From Panulirus ornatus (Eukaryota > Arthropoda > Malacostraca > Decapoda > Palinuridae): a stretch of 64,000 nucleotides of DNA. Of the stretch, positions 62,304 through 64,000 are shown piece after piece. How positions within the stretch are numbered: the stretch's first letter is position 1; every line of letters begins with the position of its first letter. A program made the translations under genes and the position numbers. The stretch spans positions 27,848,177 to 27,912,176 of the forward strand of contig NC_092286.1 in assembly GCF_036320965.1 (NCBI RefSeq). Direction: 5' to 3'. The notes beneath the pieces are model-generated. The model had not been told where the DNA came from. It searched no databases and saw only the letters and a list, made by a program, of their open reading frames with translations.

Positions 62304-62940
62304 TATATTCACACTTTTCCTGAAGTGAGTTAAGTGTTGTCAAGTGTTAAGTGAGACACGTGGGCAGAACGCCAGCAGGTCCGGGGAAGCCAGCTACGTG
62401 GGTCAAAGGAGTGGAACTTGACAGCCACTGGAAAGCCGCCTCACACCACCACTACGTACCCCCCCCCCCCCTCACTGTACCTACTACATTGCAATGTAAT
62501 AATTCAACTTGATAACTGATAAATGAAAAGGATACAGGTCAAGTTATACAACTCAGTCCACCCAACATCTCATAATGATAAATGATCTATCATTTATCTC
62601 GATAAAGCGACTTACACCCACCTACAGATACTGTAGCATTGTTTACTAAAGAATAATGCATTTATTTACATGTTGTGCCTTCCTACACGACCAGCCATTT
62701 CACCTGGTAATCAATTTATATAATGATAATTACCCTCGCTCCAGGTAGCGCACAAACCAGTTCATTTTGTCATAATTATTCCATGTCCAGAGATTATCAC
62801 TTCACCATATCAGTGATTATAACTTGATAAGTGATAACGCAAGTCTTATCCCTGAATAAATGATAATGCAAGTCTTATATCATTTATCATCAAACACACA
62901 CACTGATATAACACACGAGATATACCCGTCTGCTAACTCC
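62304..62940. other. Unique island
   Basis: About 635 bp of mixed to AT-rich sequence with a C run near 62459-62472 and repeated gataa/ttatc words. No open frame of note, RNA gene or known repeat is recognised. Confidence 0.5.
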
Positions 62941-64000
62941 ATACTGTAGTTATTCCACCTGCAGTTACTGTAGTAGTTATTATTCCATCTGTAGTTACTG
63001 TAGTTATCATCCCACCTGTAGTTGCTGTAGTAGCTATTATTCCATCTATAGTTACTGTAATTATTGCATATAGTTACTGTAGTTGATATTCCATCTGCAG
63101 CTACTGTAGTTATAATTTCATCTATAGTTGCTGTAGTTATTATTCCATCTGTAGTTACTGTAGTTATCATTCCACCTGTAGTTACTGTAGTGGTTATCAT
63201 TCCATCTATAGTTACTGTAGTTTTTATTCCATCTACATTACTGTAGTTATTATTCCATCTGTAGTTAGTTATCATTCTATCTGTAGTTATCATTACATCT
63301 ATAGTTACTGTAGTTATCATTCCACCTGTGGCTACTGCAGCTATTATTCCATTTCTATTTACTGTAGTTATCATCATATCTATAGCTACTGTAGTTATTG
63401 TTCCATCTATAGTTACTGTAGTTATTCCATCTGTAGTTACTGTAGTTACTATTCCATCTGTAGTTACTGGTTATTATTCCATCTATAGTTACTGTGGTAA
63501 TCATTCCATCTATAGTTACTGTGGTAATTATTCCATCTAGAGTTACCGTAGTTATCATTCCATCTGTAATAAGTCTAGTTATTATTCCACCTATAGTTAC
63601 GGTAGATGTCATTCCATCTATAGTTAATGTAGTTATTATTCCATCTATAAGCACTGTAGTTATCATTCCATCTGTAATTAGTCTAGTTATTATTCCACTT
63701 TAGTTACTGGTTATTATTCCATCTATAGTTACTGTAGTTATTATTCTATCTATAATTAGTCTAGTTATTATTACATCTATAATTACTGTAGTTATTATTC
63801 CATCTATAGTTACTGTAGTTATTATTCCATCTATAGTTACTGTATTTATTATCCAATCTATAGTTACTGTAGTTATCATTCCATCTATAATTCGTCTAGT
63901 TATTATTCCATCTATAGTTACGGTAGTTATTCCATCTATAGTTACCGTAGTTATTATTCCATGAGTAATTAGTCATCATTCCACCTACAGTTACGGTAGT
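62941..64000. repeat. Tandem array, 27-bp unit, cut by window end
   Basis: About 39 copies of tagttactgtagttattatt plus ccatcta, with variants atcattcc, taattagtctag and ctgcag. Units missing 6 to 9 bases occur at about 63060, 63260 and 63470. Twenty-seven being a multiple of three, Ile/Thr/Val-rich frames remain open on both strands for 60 to 165 codons; these are by-products. The array runs off the right end. Confidence 0.96.

Noticed and set aside
63064..64000. Ile/Val/Thr-rich membrane-like frames
   Set aside because: Hydrophobic readings of the 27-bp array, open on both strands; no evidence of a membrane protein.

Overview
The window looks like non-coding, repeat-dominated nuclear DNA from an animal. 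Several dispersed repeats resemble interspersed elements common in decapod crustacean genomes, and the abundance of microsatellites fits that too. The host assignment is inference; no host gene fixes it. I found no convincing host protein-coding gene, no rRNA, no confident tRNA, no CRISPR array and no bacterial-style operon. The only recognisable protein-coding sequence is a broken non-LTR retrotransposon (LINE).

Layout: about 29 tandem arrays with mutually unrelated units of 12 to 45 bp fill roughly three quarters of the 64 kb (my tally from the coordinates below). In order: 30 bp (1-2965), a homopolymer-block stretch of doubtful quality (2966-4230), 31 bp (4356-7540), 13 bp (7790-10060), CTCA-based (10537-11233), 40 bp (11758-13710), 17/20 bp (14202-15935), 45 bp (16093-17098), a GATC-containing array (17279-18551), 25 bp (19459-20876), 26 bp (21070-21853), 31 bp (22519-25168), 20 bp (25388-25641), 18 bp (25644-25982), CA-rich 31 bp (27578-29870), 16 bp (30089-30748), 20 bp (31345-35293, interrupted by the LINE), 20 bp (35413-35800), GATA (35863-36225), C-rich (36486-38530), 32 bp (38662-41218), 45 bp (41540-42475), GATA-rich 27 bp (42545-43515), 27 bp (43988-46432), 20 bp (46968-47490), 34 bp (48541-49590), 12 bp (49600-50082), 31 bp (50386-53731), 26 bp (53728-58970), 25 bp (59388-60042), 26/32 bp (60790-62303) and 27 bp (62941 to the window end). 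Short non-array islands of 100 to 650 bp and simple microsatellites (TA, CA, GT, GA, CT, AAT) lie between them.

Dispersed elements: the LINE at 31392-32874 sits inside the 20-bp satellite. Its 5' half is inverted relative to its 3' half, it has a 26-nt A tail and an 11-bp flanking duplication, which is the arrangement expected from twin priming. Two short repeat families share a small 3'-terminal hairpin motif with the LINE: family A (11434, 18874, 26316) and family B (26068, 47790). This suggests one LINE enzyme mobilises them all. A further dispersed repeat (26498-26700) begins at a perfect 34-bp palindrome.

Long open frames in the arrays arise because the repeat units contain no stop codons. 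They change reading with each unit or encode monotonous peptides, and I treat them as non-coding. Many arrays have zones with frequent 1-nt indels next to near-perfect zones, so part of the variation may be uncorrected long-read error.
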